Shown: positions 25,437 to 37,094, numbered from the stretch's first letter. The stretch is 64,000 nt of DNA from Cylindrobasidium torrendii FP15055 ss-10 (GCA_000934385.1 KN880550.1:1-64000); one strand, 5' to 3'. Numbers and translations: made by a program. The notes: generated from the letters alone by a model not told the origin.

Positions 25437-26994
25437 TCACAACAACTGGGACCAGCCAGCTTCACGCGCGCTCTTCACGAGCGACTTTACCTCCTGCGAC
25501 CGTGCGCGAGTAGTAATGAGGAGCGTGTCCGGCATATCCACAACGACCAAATCGTCGATTCCCAGACACGTAATGAGTCGCCCAGAGCCTGGAACGACGA
25601 TGCCGCCATACACCTGGGTCGTCAAAACTAGAAAACATTGTCAGGTGCACATAATCAAGCCTAGGTAGGGCGAACATACCGAGGTTGGTGTCCCCTAGGA
25701 TCTTCGGCTGGTTCTGCTCCGCAGGCAGCAGGTCTGAGAGCGACGAGAAATCACCGACATCGTCCCAGCCAAAGGTCGCGGGCACGACTGCGACCTTGTT
25801 ATCCGCCGCAGCGGGCTCAGCGACCGCATTGTCGATGGGTATTTTCTCCAGCGTTGGCCAGACCTCCGCAAGCACCTTCTCCCTGCTCACTGGGTCATCC
25901 CACACATCGCCAATTTTCGCCAGCCCTGCTGCGAGCTCCGGCTTACATTGCTTCAGAAGCTCCAGCAAGACAGTAGCCTTGGTCACGAACATGCCTGCGT
26001 TCCATCTGTACTTTCCCGTGGTCAGATAGTTCGACGCCGTCTTGGCGTCAGGCTTCTCCTTGAACGAGTCGACCATGAGTGCATTCGGCGCCTCTGCGAT
26101 GCCCACCGACTTTCCCAGGCGGATATATCCAAAGCCTGTGGATGGGTACGACGGTGCAATACCGATGGTGACAAGAAAATCCTTCTTGGCGACTTCCACG
26201 GCCTCTGAGACCGCTGAGAGGAAAGCATCGTCGCCAGAAATCATATGGTCCGCAGCGAACGACCCGATAATTGCATTTGGATCACGTTTGGCGAGGACGG
26301 CTGCTGCGAGACCGATGGCAGCCATCGAGTCCTTCGGTCCAGGCTCGGTGAATATGTTGTCAACACCGAGCTCCGGGAGCTGCTCACGGATGGTCTTGAC
26401 ATGACTGGGTCCAGCGACGACGGTTGTCCGAGACGGCGAGGAGAGCGGGATGAGACGGTCCCAGGTGGCCTGGATGAGCGAGCGGCCTTTGAGCGTGAGA
26501 TCAAGCAAGAATTTGGGGTGGTTCTCGCGGGAGAGTGGCCAGAGACGTGTTCCAGCACCGCCAGCGGGTATAACAACATAGAATCCTGGGATTTCGCGGC
26601 TTCTGGTAAAGGGGAAGCCCACCGAGAGCGCATGGTCTCCAAGAGGGGATGGGTTATAGTTGGCAGCAAACGCAGGCACGTTCGTGGATATTGGAGGCGT
26701 GAGGAATGGTGACCGAGTAGCACGCAGCAAAGGGCTTCCAGGTGCGATGGGCGGACTGTGTCGTCCGTTGGCACTATCCCGGAGCTGGTGTTCGAGGGAC
26801 GCATTGGAAAGACGCAGTTCCGCGCATTCATGGCGGAGATTCTGCACTTCTTTTTGCTACAGACGATAACCGTGAGCAACCAGTTATCTACAGCTTTGAG
26901 CATTGTAACGCACCGTATTCTCCATTATTGACAAAATTGTTTGAAACATCGAATTCACATCCCCCGGCATAGTATTGACTGCGCTGCTGTCCAT
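25437..26994 (-). CDS. bacterial-type mannose-1-phosphate guanylyltransferase (ManC-like) with N-terminal coiled coil
   Basis: Would make GDP-mannose from mannose-1-phosphate and GTP. Three exons (26994-26914, 26856-25680, 25627-25437) total 1,449 nt, 482 aa. Residues 1-27 plus the second exon's start (QKEVQNLRHECAELRLSNAS) form a short coiled coil, then a disordered linker to ~100. The catalytic domain begins YVVIPAGGAGTRLWPLSR and PKFLLDL, the nucleotidyltransferase signature with its Lys. Further marks: FAADHMI, STGFGYIRLG, FKEKPD, WNAGMFV, FGWDDVGDF, and the C-terminal GIDDLVVVDMPDTLLI. This set is that of COG0836/ManC, whereas the usual fungal enzyme (Psa1/Mpg1) has a different core and a hexapeptide-repeat tail. 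Inference: an additional, perhaps laterally acquired, enzyme given a eukaryotic oligomerisation head. Confidence 0.88.
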
Positions 26995-27310
26995 TGTGTA
27001 GTGTACGGAGGTCGCGATGGGGCAAAAGGAAGGGCGGTATAGTTTTTTGGAGCAATTGCCAGTGGGGGTTATATGGAGAGCCCAATAAAGCCCGGGAACA
27101 ACCTCGCGATCCGTGCACGTGCTACCTGCTTGACCGGCCGAACGGGGCCATGGCGAGAGCCCACCGTCCCCATCGACGTCGACTGGGCTGCGTGTCACCG
27201 GGACATCGACTGCGAAATGGCTGCGAGTTTACGACTGATCGCATTTGTAGACAGGATGTACTATAGCAATAGCAATGTTCGTATACATGGTTACAGACGA
27301 CCATACCCCA
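26995..27310. other. promoter-side gap of the ManC-like gene
   Basis: About 315 bp between the ManC-like ATG and the stop of the next minus-strand gene. No element recognised. Confidence 0.45.
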
Positions 27311-28613
27311 CTAGTTTATCGTGATTTGCCATTCCCTCATCGCCATATCCACCGCTACCAGTAACTCTATGATGATAGGGTGGTGTCCTTCCACTTTGGA
27401 GACCTTGATAGCTGTGTGCGCCGCCGGTACGCGAAGGGACACATCTTGGCGCGACGGACGCTCGACAGACATCGAGAGAAACGACACACCGTTCTCGAAA
27501 ACGTCGCGTGGAGGCTGTTTCCTGCGGGTGGATGGAGTGAGCGCAACAGTGTCTTCGGATTGAAGGTAGGGCAGCGACGATGAATAAGAATGCGGCATCT
27601 TGGGCATAGCTTGTTGTTCGACCAGTGCACGTCCAGCGTGATGATAGGTTATATGTTTGGTAGGAGTAGATTGGGAGTGAGTGTGAAGCCGCGGTGATGA
27701 AAGTGGCCTGTCCAGCAAGAGATTGTTCGCGAGCGGAGGACGTTGGGAAGCCGTAAGGACAGACTGAGAAGAGCGTGGTTGGTGACTGTGTAGAGGATAG
27801 CGCCCGAGACGAGACGGAGAAGAATAGCCAGGGACAACAAGTTCAAACTCTTCAGATCCAGCGTTTCCATCTGTTGGCAAGAGAACACTTTGGCCATAGA
27901 TCCCTCGGCGTCGGTAGGAACTCATGGGTCGAACAGTAAGATCGTCAGATTGTGCTGGGGCGTGTCGCGACAGGCGTGATCCAGCGACGATATGGCTGAG
28001 ACTGGCCGACTTGAAATGCGGACTAGGCGAGCGGGTCGATGGCGAATTCGATGGCAGGCAAAGTGTCTGTAGTGTTAAAGGCCCTTGTCTAGAATTGGGC
28101 AACAAAGAGGGAGGAGAAACGGCGGGCTTGTAGATATGGCTTTCGGAAGGGCGAGGCAAATTTGGACTCCTGTCGTTTTCGCGCAGCAATTCTCGGGTGC
28201 GACTTGCTGGCGACGTCGACGTCGACATGACTGCTTTTCGAGGCGGAGGTGCTTGAATGAGAGGCGTGTTTCCGCGCTGCTTGGTACTCTGAGCCTGGAT
28301 GCTGTCATTTCAGAAACATCCATACGGCGGGCAGTTAACGCACCATCCCTTTGGACGATTTGATGTTGCTCTCTCTGGTCACGTTCTCCTTCATTGCCAA
28401 AGTTGTGCCCTTCCGAACTGGTACAACGTCAAATCGATGTGGATTTGCGTCGCGAACAGCCATGCGAGGTTTCGAAGCGACTTTCGTAGGTCCTGTGGTA
28501 GGTACTGCTGGAATGCTAGACTTGAGGCTGCTTCGTGCAGCCGCTTTGGGTTGAGCGACAGCGGGACGAGTGCGAGGAAAGACGTAGTTCGACTTGAGTG
28601 ACGGCGTGTGCAT
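27311..28613 (-). CDS. Pro/Ser-rich protein of unknown function
   Basis: Two exons (28613-28344, 28294-27311) give 1,254 nt, 417 aa; the start is the ATG of MHTPSLKSNY, since the frame further upstream opens at TTG. Mostly low complexity, rich in Ser, Pro, Arg and His, with TPLIQAPPPRKA, SRTRELLREN and GYSSPSRLGRYPL. Only the C-terminus looks folded: HTAIKVSKVEGHHPIIIELL then AVDMAMREW. The long basic, disordered body with a short ordered tail suggests a scaffold or regulatory protein, but I recognise no domain. An upstream exon is possible. Confidence 0.68.
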
Positions 28614-28987
28614 GGTTGATATGGATGGTAGAATTTTGAGCGTGGTGGAAGTAGAACTTGAAGCGCAAACCCATCTCCAGCGATCATCATCAATTTCTGA
28701 TTTCCCCAAAGGTCGTGCTGCTAACGCCTCAATATCAATTCAGTCACCAGACGATGCTCGCTACGCACATTGCTGCATATCATTGGCCCAGCCATTTTTC
28801 TTCGATTGAAGTATGTAGAAGAAAATCCTCCCACATACTCCCCAGCATCATAAGAGAGAATATCATAGTGCCGTTGATCACTTTGCGACGTACGAACTGC
28901 ACAGTAACAACTTTTGCATATCCATATAAGCCTCGTCACTGCGATAAAATCCTATCCCTAAACTGTAGTCCTTCTCGAATACATCCA
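28614..28987. other. intergenic
   Basis: About 375 bp between the Pro/Ser-rich gene's start and the stop of F-box paralogue 1. AT-rich; nothing recognised. Confidence 0.45.
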
Positions 28988-30739
28988 TCAATATTCAATC
29001 CCCACCCGGATGCTCTCCAGCGCAATCTTAGCCCGCGGACCTGGTTCTACTAATTGAACCATTAATACTTGCAGAGCGCCAGCAGCACATCTACGGTTTG
29101 CCATTTCGATGATACCCTGCACCACATCCTGTGTACTCCCCGAATGTCCGTCCACGTCCAAATCCACGCCAAAGACGCGAAGCTGCGGCAGTGGAGCCCC
29201 TCGCTCGTCCGGCGTGAGAGCTTGTACCAATGCAAACACATCGTCCGGTTGCTCGATACTCTGGAGGACCAAAGATTCCAGTTCGGGAGCCACCTCGACG
29301 AGACGGTGTATATCACGAGGTGTTAGGTGCAGGACACTACACTGAAATGTCTTCAAGGGTGCGCACGAGCGATCGATGGCCGTCAGGACGGACTCGAAGG
29401 ACTTGGATCTTATCCAGCTTTCCGACCGAGTGCTGCTGGGGAAACTCAGGTACTCGAGTGCAGGGAAGGTGAGGCTGTTCATGAGCTCCACCATTAGAGG
29501 ACTGTCGCGCTCGACGCGGATGGTTAGCTGCAGAAGTTGGGGACAAGTAACACGGCGAGGGACCTCCCCAAAATGAAAGTCGAACTCTACACAGATGACC
29601 GCTGTGCGCAGATGGCTAGTCAACCCGAGGAGCTCGAGTATTCTATCTAGAGAGGGGCCCACAAAATATCTCTTGTTCTGTGTAGCCAGCAGCTCAAGAT
29701 GAACAAGATTCACCCATGTACTACTGAGCCTTCCCGCGATGCAGTTGAGTGGGAAAGGAAAGTCCTGTAATACAAGCCGCTTGAGGAAATATGCATCGAA
29801 TGGTTGGTCACGACTGGAATCGCCCTCGCTCCCGGTCCATGGGGTGTTTCGCAGAAGCAGTGACGACAAAGAGGTCATCCGCTCTCGCAGTGCACCAAAC
29901 ACCTGCACAACGGGACTGGGAAGTAGCAGGTAGAGTTCAACGATTCTGGCCGCGTGTGGAATTAGGCAAGCAACGAGGTGTGTCGCATGTGTTTGAAGAG
30001 ATTCCCAGTCCCAAATTGAGTCGCAAGTGAAAGCAATACGGAGCGGGGCTGTCCGAGAAAAAACCAAGTGTTGATTCAGACGACTCTCGTTGAGGGAAAT
30101 ATGGCCACTATTGGCGTGAACCGCGATGTTGATAGTCAACGACGACCAGAGAATAGGGTCGTCGAGGACTGCAGCACGCCAACGTAGAGACACATGTCTA
30201 AAAGTCTGTAGAGGGTGGAGGTGCTTGGGCGGCGATCGCAAAATTGCGCTTCTTGATTGCCATTGCTCGTCGTCAGAGTCCTCGGATAGTTCACGGTTTT
30301 CGCGTGAGTGGATAGAAGGCCTGCTCGGAGGGAAGTTGATGGTGTATTGGAAGATGTGTTGGAGAACCTCGAGAGGTAGGCGCCTCACGGCACTGTAGAC
30401 ATACTCTCCTTGGCGTATCGATTCCTGTAGCTGCTCGCGTTCTGCGTCCAATGCAACCAATGCCGCATCGAGTCTAGCCACCTCGCGGCGCAAGTGCTCA
30501 GCTTGGACGTCTTTCGCGGTCTTTATCTCACGCAGATGCATAAGAATGGCTTTGATTCCATCTGCCTCGTCATCTGGAGGCACGTCGTTGTTCGTGGTGA
30601 AGTATTCCGTAAGTGGATTGACTCTGTTTTCATCGATGCGCGCAGTAGACAGGTGATGGTTGGGGCAAGGGCATCCGTCAACAGGGCAAATATCCCGACG
30701 CTCTTCATGGTATATTGAGCCGATGTGGTGCGCGCGCAT
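28988..30739 (-). CDS. F-box protein, CxCPNH family, paralogue 1 (intact)
   Basis: An open 583-codon frame from the ATG at 30739. The frame itself runs on to 30799 but opens there at GTG. Paralogues suggest that translation may begin at an ATGGG at 30759 followed by an intron, so the first ~15 residues are uncertain. Parts: CPVDGCPCPNHHL near the N-terminus (CxCPNH motif, possibly metal-binding); ~50 residues of coiled coil (LRREVARLDAALVALDAE); F-box RLPLEVLQHIFQYTINFPP; an acidic spacer; VSLRWRAAVLDDPILW, the usual post-F-box helix; then ~350 residues of irregular leucine-rich strands (e.g. LVHLELLATQ). Known: such Agaricomycete F-box proteins are SCF adaptors of largely unknown targets. 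No stop or frameshift seen. Confidence 0.88.
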   Translation of the reverse strand: MRAHHIGSIYHEERRDICPVDGCPCPNHHLSTARIDENRVNPLTEYFTTNNDVPPDDEADGIKAILMHLREIKTAKDVQAEHLRREVARLDAALVALDAEREQLQESIRQGEYVYSAVRRLPLEVLQHIFQYTINFPPSRPSIHSRENRELSEDSDDEQWQSRSAILRSPPKHLHPLQTFRHVSLRWRAAVLDDPILWSSLTINIAVHANSGHISLNESRLNQHLVFSRTAPLRIAFTCDSIWDWESLQTHATHLVACLIPHAARIVELYLLLPSPVVQVFGALRERMTSLSSLLLRNTPWTGSEGDSSRDQPFDAYFLKRLVLQDFPFPLNCIAGRLSSTWVNLVHLELLATQNKRYFVGPSLDRILELLGLTSHLRTAVICVEFDFHFGEVPRRVTCPQLLQLTIRVERDSPLMVELMNSLTFPALEYLSFPSSTRSESWIRSKSFESVLTAIDRSCAPLKTFQCSVLHLTPRDIHRLVEVAPELESLVLQSIEQPDDVFALVQALTPDERGAPLPQLRVFGVDLDVDGHSGSTQDVVQGIIEMANRRCAAGALQVLMVQLVEPGPRAKIALESIRVGIEY

Positions 30740-31114
30740 AAGATACGGTACTTGCCCATGACGGTTACTTGCAACGACAGCGGCACGATCGAGTGCCACT
30801 GCCCGGCAACACCGGCACCCTCAATTTAATTTGGCGGCTAAGTTTAAAGTTACAAGAATGAAATTCGACACTGTCTTTTGAGTCTTCCACAATCCGACAG
30901 TTTCAATACGCTACTCAATATTTCCCAAGCAGGGCTTCACTATGGAGCGATACCCATTTAACAGCCTGCTTGCGTTGGAAGGGATGGACTGAGTGGATCG
31001 AATATTATGATAGAGTGGATGGCTACACCATTCCTTGTCTTGGCATCGAGCTGTCCATGTCAATATCTATGCGCAATATGACATGGCGACGCTTGTATTT
31101 GTAATTCGACCTCG
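30740..31114. other. intergenic between F-box paralogues 1 and 2
   Basis: About 375 bp; should hold the paralogue 1 promoter. The stretch CATGGGCAAGTA at about 30749-30760 (minus strand) matches the 5' end of paralogue 2. Confidence 0.5.
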
Positions 31115-32904
31115 TCACTCTAACAAAATGTTATCTCTAAACTGGAACCCAACACAATTAGCAAACTCTTCACGTAGAGTCCTCATCGCAATCTCCGGCG
31201 ACTTTGAAAAGGATCTCTCTTTCCAATCAGCCATCAACATTTGGAAAGAACCAAGAGCACGTCGACGATGTGCCATCGCAATGATATCTAAGGCAACCTT
31301 AGGGACATCGAGAGTGGTGTCCATTTCATCCAGATCTCCACCCAGGCCAAGGACTCGCAGCCGTGGCAGTAGAACCGCGTGAGACTCGTCTGGCATGAGG
31401 GCTCGTACCCAGCTGGGCCCATCCCTTCTTTCGACCAGGCGATGAATAACCAAGGATTCCAGGTGGGGAGCTACCTCGCACAAACGGAGTATATCATCGT
31501 ATCCGAAGGATCCGTTCGAACATTGAAGGCTTTTTAAGGGTGCGCGCGACCGTTCGATGGCAGTGACAACAGATGCGAAGGATGTGAAAGAAGGTATTGA
31601 TTGCCGGGGTCGGGAGACCCTGTTGTCAAAAATCAGGTGCTCGAGAGCGGGGAATGTGAGGCTGTTGATGAGCTGAGTGGCAAGCCTGAGAGGGTATTGA
31701 TCATCGTGCCAGTTAATGGTCAGATGAACGAGTTGCGGGCAGGTAATGTCGACTTCGGGAAAATCTCCCATACTGTAGGCGTGCTCGAGATGGATAACCG
31801 CCGTGCGCAGATGACGAGTAAGGCCAAGGACCTCTACTATTTGTTCTAAGGAGAGTCCAGGATGAATGATACCGTTCGGCGTAGCCAAAAGTTCAAGATG
31901 AACAATATTGACCCATGTATCACTGAGCTTGCCAGCGACATAAGTGGATGGGAAATCGACATCTCTTAATACAAGTCGTTTCAAAGGACATCCTTCAAAT
32001 GGCGGCATTTTGAAGTGCATGTCGTTCCACTTGGCCCGCGGTGTATCGTGCAGAAGCAGCGACGACAAGGAAGTCATGCGCTCGCGCAACGGGCTAAATT
32101 CTTTGACCGCTGAACTCGGCAGGAAAATAGCGAGTTCGATGATCCTGGATGCGTAGGGAGTCACGAAGCTAACAAGCGTCCTGGTATGGTATTGGAGTTC
32201 TGTCAGCTCCATCAAGTTGGACGTGATAGAGATTCGGAGCGGGGTTCCCCGTGAATGGATGAGGTGTTGGGTGTTGCTGAAAAGCTCTCTGATCAAATGG
32301 AGGATATCCAGGGGTCGTAGTGCCCGTGATACGAATGGTCGGCGACGACCACAGTGAAGGGTCGTCTAGAACAGCAGCGCGTCACCGCCGAGAGACCTGC
32401 TTCAGGACCCAAAGAGAGTCTTTCTGCTGAGGTTGGTCGTACCATATTGCGACGCCCGGGGGGGGGGGGGGCAGGAGAGACCTCAAAGCCCTCGGTTCTT
32501 TCTCCAGACTCGTGATGCACAGAAGGTAGGGCTGGGGGGAATTCAACAGTGTACTGGAATATGCGCTGGAGAACCTCGACGGGTAAAGACTTGATGGCAG
32601 TGAAAACCTGCTCTCCTTGACGTATCGCATCCCGTAACTGCTCGCGCTCTCTGTCCAGTGTAGCTAGTGCCGCATTGAATCTGTCTATTTCGCGGCGGAG
32701 CTGCGCGGCTTGGGCGTCTTTTGCAGTCTTTCTGTCTCGGAGGGAGGCAAGAAGAGAGGCGATTTCGCTTCCACTGCCCTCGGGTGGTATGCCGTTGTTC
32801 GTGGTCAAATATTCGATCCATGGACCAGACGGTAATGCATTGGTGTCGACACGTTCAGTAGGAAGATGGTGGTTGGGACATGTGCATTCGTTCACAGTAC
32901 ACAC
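31115..32904 (-). pseudogene. F-box protein, CxCPNH family, paralogue 2 (degraded)
   Basis: Recognisable end to end beside paralogue 1 but spread over three frames. The 5' part (NECTCPNHHL, coiled coil, F-box SLPVEVLQRIFQYTVEFPP) is open to a run of 14 G (32458-32471 on the plus strand). The next stretch (AIWYDQPQQKDSLWVLKQVSRR) is in another frame. The Trp codon that follows VSRR in all relatives is TGA here (32382-32384). A second frame change near 32310-32330 is needed to reach the 3' part, which is then open to 31115. So there are at least two frameshifts and one nonsense codon. The G-run shift could be a sequencing error, but the other two are unlikely to be. An intron near 32945 may join an upstream exon, as in the relatives. 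Confidence 0.82.
32458..32471 (+). repeat. 14-nt G homopolymer
   Basis: Fourteen consecutive G on the plus strand, reading as a proline tract in paralogue 2. The frame changes across it. Such runs slip in replication and are also poorly sequenced. Confidence 0.9.
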
Positions 32905-33519
32905 GATGAAGGATCCATCTGGATAGAGTCAAAATTGTGGTGCGTGTGCTAGATAAGTTACTTGCCCATGCTGGTTGACTGTAACAATGCAAGAGACGGC
33001 ACATGTACGATCGCGCGCCACTTTCCCGGCAATCACCTTCGATCGCGTATAAAAAGCTGTTTGGATGCGGAATTTGCTCTTTGATTCTTCCACAATCAAA
33101 AACGCCGGTGATGATATCCCAGGTGCAGTCCACGAGCACGACCCCGCTCTCTGAGTGTGCGGTCGGCAGTGACGACGCCCGTTCGGCACCACATACCTTG
33201 TTTACACAAAGGGACGGGCCAATTGGATCTGATGGCGCCTTCAAAATTTTTGGTTGTGGACGATGAGTGATGGAAATGTGGTAGCTTGGCATTCCGAGTG
33301 GGTACTAGCAACCGCGTCTGCACCGTAGCATCTTTTTAAGTCCGTTTGTAACCATTTTGCCAATACTATCAGCTTCCAGATGCACAAGCGCTGATGAGCC
33401 AATCCCAAGCCCCGTCCTGCACCAGTCATCGTGATATATGGCTGTTTTCTGTACACTACCTCTTGACGAAATGTCCGATTAGCGTCGTTTCTGTCCTTCC
33501 CAGTACACCACCATCATCT
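32905..33519. other. divergent intergenic region
   Basis: About 615 bp between the paralogue 2 remnant and the metallophosphoesterase. Probable first exon and intron of paralogue 2 (CATGGGCAAGTAAC, minus strand, near 32955-32970) lie here. Open frames on both strands have no domain. Confidence 0.45.
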
Positions 33520-34402
33520 ATGTCACTAGAGGCACTCTTTGACCGAAAGCCTCCTACGCTGTGGCAGCAATTCACGGATTCATCTCTCTTGTTCGTGGCC
33601 GAGCGGGCACACAAATTTTACTCTACCAATTTCTCAAAGCTGGAATACGCATCGGGCCGGATACGAGTCGTTTGCATTTCTGACACCCACAACGCTCATG
33701 AATCCCTTCCTACCCTCCCTGCGGGAGACATACTCATCCACGCAGGAGACCTCACTAATTCTGGCACTGCGTGCGAACTCGAATCAGTTCTTGGTTGGCT
33801 CAGCGTCCAACCTCATCCACACAGGAAACCACGATACAGCCTTAGCCACGCCTGCCAATCGCGATGCCATCCTCTCGTGCTACCCAAGTTTGACCTACTT
33901 GGAGGATTCTTCCATCACTTTGAATGTGCGCGAACGTAGAATCATTGTATATGGGAGCCCGCGTACACCACGACACGGCTCTGGCGTATTCCAGTACCCG
34001 CGACACGAAGCCAATTGGTCACACATCCCTCTTCTCACCGATATTCTGGTCACCCATGGCCCACCAGCCCACCACCTTGACTCTAGGGGTGCTGGTTGCA
34101 TGTCTTTGCTGCAGGCACTATGGCGCGTTCGGCCTCGGCTACACATCTTTGGCCATATCCATGTTGGACACGGTGTCGAATGCCTTGGATGGTCCAATGC
34201 ACAAATGGCATACGAATGCCTGTTGGCGGGGAAGCGCCGGTGGAGAGATACACTTTGCATAGCACTTGCAACGTTACAAGCTTTCTTTCGTGGACGGCCA
34301 GGTTTTAACGGACGCGAAGGCACCATTCTGGTCAATGCTGCGTCCGTTGGAGGGTTAAAGGACGAGAAACGTAGAAAGGCTATAGTGATTGAATTGATTT
34401 AA
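33520..34402 (+). pseudogene. calcineurin-like metallophosphoesterase with internal frameshift
   Basis: All five metal-site blocks of the family are readable: ISDTHN, GDLTNSG, GNHD, THGPPAHHLD and FGHIHVGHG, as in MPPED/239AB-type phosphodiesterases. The first two are in one frame from MSLEALFDRK (33520), the last three in another. The switch is at 33816-33826, where WLSVQPHPH meets TGNHD. Relatives have about five more residues there (a KVVIA-like strand before GNHD), so a 14-nt deletion explains both the missing strand and the shift. No GT-AG intron can repair it, because coding sequence is missing rather than extra. Either a recent pseudogene or an assembly fault. The 3' frame is otherwise open to 34402. 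Confidence 0.7.
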
Positions 34403-35310
34403 CCGCTAGATATTGAGTAAATTAAGCGCAATAATGAATGTATCTGGCTATCAGCTGGCTATTGGCAGGATCCACTTTCTTATGCAAGTTCTTGACGAGG
34501 CTTGAGCTTAAGCAAGCGGCCAACCTGGTTCGATCAGCGTACTCTCTTGCTCTCGTACTATCATCTGCACACACAGTTCTTCTATCGCTTGCACGGATGA
34601 TTCATTGAGACGGGGACACCCCCAAGGACATTCAACTAGAGCACTTCTTGAAGGCGCACAGGCGCCGGTGTGGACAGAGGCTGCAGGGCAAAAGTAGACT
34701 TCTGGGTGGGCAACCATAATTCAGAATTTTCTTCTAATGCTCATATTTTGCTAGCTCCTCGGGTTATTCGCTTGTATCTATGTGCAGGGGATGATGGAGC
34801 TATGCAGCAACACCCTCCCGGCATTGCACTAGTTGGATTGCTAACAGATGCCCTTTAGCATGGGTGTGTTTCACGGAATGGCTCGTACCAATTCTCACCT
34901 TCTTCTCATCTTCCAAAGAACGTGCTACGCGCTCGCGAACCGGACCCAGCTCAAACAATGCGCCCCCGGCGACGACTATGCAGTACCGGCCAATAATCCT
35001 TGCATGGGCTAACTTGGGTGAACGAGATCAATGCGAGCCAGGAATATGTATGCAGAGGCTAGCGTATCTTGTTAGCGTACAGATGGATACTGTTCAATGG
35101 AATCTATGTCATATCCTATTGCCAATGAACAGGATAGGAATATGGGCAGAGGAGGTAGGGTTGGATCGGGAGATTGATGCCTAGCGTGCCTTCCTCGTTA
35201 CCACCATCATCCCCAGCCCTTGTGCGACCTGGCTCGTCCTCCACGTCGAACTCGCAATTTACAGACCTCTTATTACCAGGATTTAGCATAAGCTAGTCAG
35301 AAATACCAGA
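34403..35310. other. intergenic upstream of coronin
   Basis: About 900 bp; coronin promoter expected at its right end. Open frames (34508-34717 minus, 34864-35184 plus) have no domain. Nothing else recognised. Confidence 0.5.
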
Positions 35311-37094
35311 ATGTCGCGTTTCATCCGGCCTAGCAAGTATCGGTGAGCAGCGCGTCCATTTCGTGCATACAGTTCACATTCTGACCGGAGAACGCCCTCT
35401 TGCCTCATTTTCCCCTCCTCGATTCCATCTTGAACACTCTTATCGCCTCCCATATCAAATTTCCATGAAATCCTATCTGCGGAACGGGTTCACCTACGCC
35501 CAGCCACGTCTACGGTCAAAGCGCGAAAAAGGAACACGCTTTGGAAAACGTCAAGGTCACCAATAGCGCGTGGGATACAAACATCGTCGCCTGCTCCGGG
35601 AAATACATTTCTATCAACTGGAACGCATCTGGCGGCGGCGCTTTTGCCGTACTTCCCCTCCCATCTCCCTTCGGGCCCATCAACGGATTCCCGTACAAAC
35701 TCCCCGATACCCTCCCTCTAGCGCGCTCGCATACCGCCGCCGTCCTCGATACCGACTGGTCCCCACATGACGATTCCCTCGTAGCCTCTGGAGGCGACGA
35801 TGGCAAAATCATGCTTTGGAAGATTGACAGTGCCGCATTCGAGGGCTGGGGCGAGGACGGCTGGGTGTACCGCGACTTTGACCCTGCCTGGCGTCTTGAC
35901 GCATCCGCTCGTAAAGTTGGCCAGGTCCAGTGGAACCCATGCGCGTATGGCGTTCTTGCGAGCGCATCTGCGGGCGGAGAGCATACCATCAAGTTGTGGG
36001 ACGTTGGGCACACGGAGGATGCGAAGATTGGCTTGACTGGGTTTGGAGATACGATTCAGAGCATGCACTGGGATCCTACTGGCCGGTTCATTGCTGCGAC
36101 CTGCAGAGACCGCAAAATTAGGTTGTTCGACCCGCGTGCTTCCAAGGAGGCAGTCCGCCAGACCGATGGCCATGCTGGTGTCAAGGGCGCGCGTATCGTC
36201 TGGATGGGCGAAGAACGTATTGGAACCACCGGGTTCAGCAAAATGAGCGAACGCCAAATTGGTGTCTGGGACGCTGGCTCGCTTTCGAACCTCAAGATGC
36301 TCAGTGTCGACCAGAGCGCGGGTGTCCTTATGCCCTTCTGGAGCGACAATGGTTTACTCTTCGTCGCTGGCAAGGGCGACGGCAACATCCGATACTACGA
36401 ATGGGAGTCGGACAACCTCTTTGGTCTTGCGGAGCACAAGAGCTCAGACCCTCAGCGCGGAATGTGCTTCTTGCCCCGTCGTTCGCTCAACGTTTCCGAG
36501 TGCGAGATTGCGCGCGCATACAAGATATACGGCAACGCTGTCGAACCTATCGCATTCATCGTGCCGCGCAAGAGCGACTCCTTCCAAGGAGACCTCTACC
36601 CTCCTGCTCTCGCCGCCGAGCCGACTCTTCAGGCTGGGGAGTGGTTTTCCGGCAAAGTTGCACCTCCAAAGCTTGTGGACTTTGCGAACGGGGCTGTATT
36701 CCTGTCCGATGGTGCCGCCAAACCACCACCAACACCTATTACCCCGGCGGTTGCAACCCCCAGCACACCTGCGCCCGAGCCAATTAAGAAATCCCTCTCT
36801 ACGCCTATCCCCGAGCCTCCAACTCCGGCGCCAGTCTCAACCAGTGTGTCGCAACCACCGCCTACAGCTTCGGCCCCCGTCGCCTCGCCATCCACCAACG
36901 ACGTACGTGTGCTCATCTGTCTCCTCATCTCTGATACTAATCGTCTTGTGTAGTCTGCGCTCGCAGCCGAGAACACCAAGCTCAAGTCCGAGCTGCGCGA
37001 TGCGCTCGAGAAGATCCGGAAACTCGAAGTTGCGCTTGAGGCGGGACGTGCGAATGCGAGGAAGGCGGCCGAGGCGCTTTTGCAGAGCACATAA
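35311..37094 (+). CDS. CRN1: coronin
   Basis: Actin-filament-binding WD40 protein that works with Arp2/3 and cofilin at cortical actin patches. Three exons (35311-35342, 35504-36902, 36954-37094) sum to 1,572 nt, 523 aa. The N-terminal signature MSRFIRPSKYR is followed after the intron by HVYGQSAKKE, the coronin-specific start with its actin-contact Arg. A beta-propeller follows: NVKVTNSAWDTNIVA, WNASGGGAFAVLPL, DTDWSPHDDSLVASGGDDG, SMHWDPTGRFIA, RDRKIRLFDPR, the conserved GNIRYYEW and, later, FLPRRSLNVSECEIARAYK. A Pro/Thr-rich linker (~390-475) leads to a C-terminal coiled coil (ENTKLKSELRDALEKIRKLE) for oligomerisation. Intact. Confidence 0.97.
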
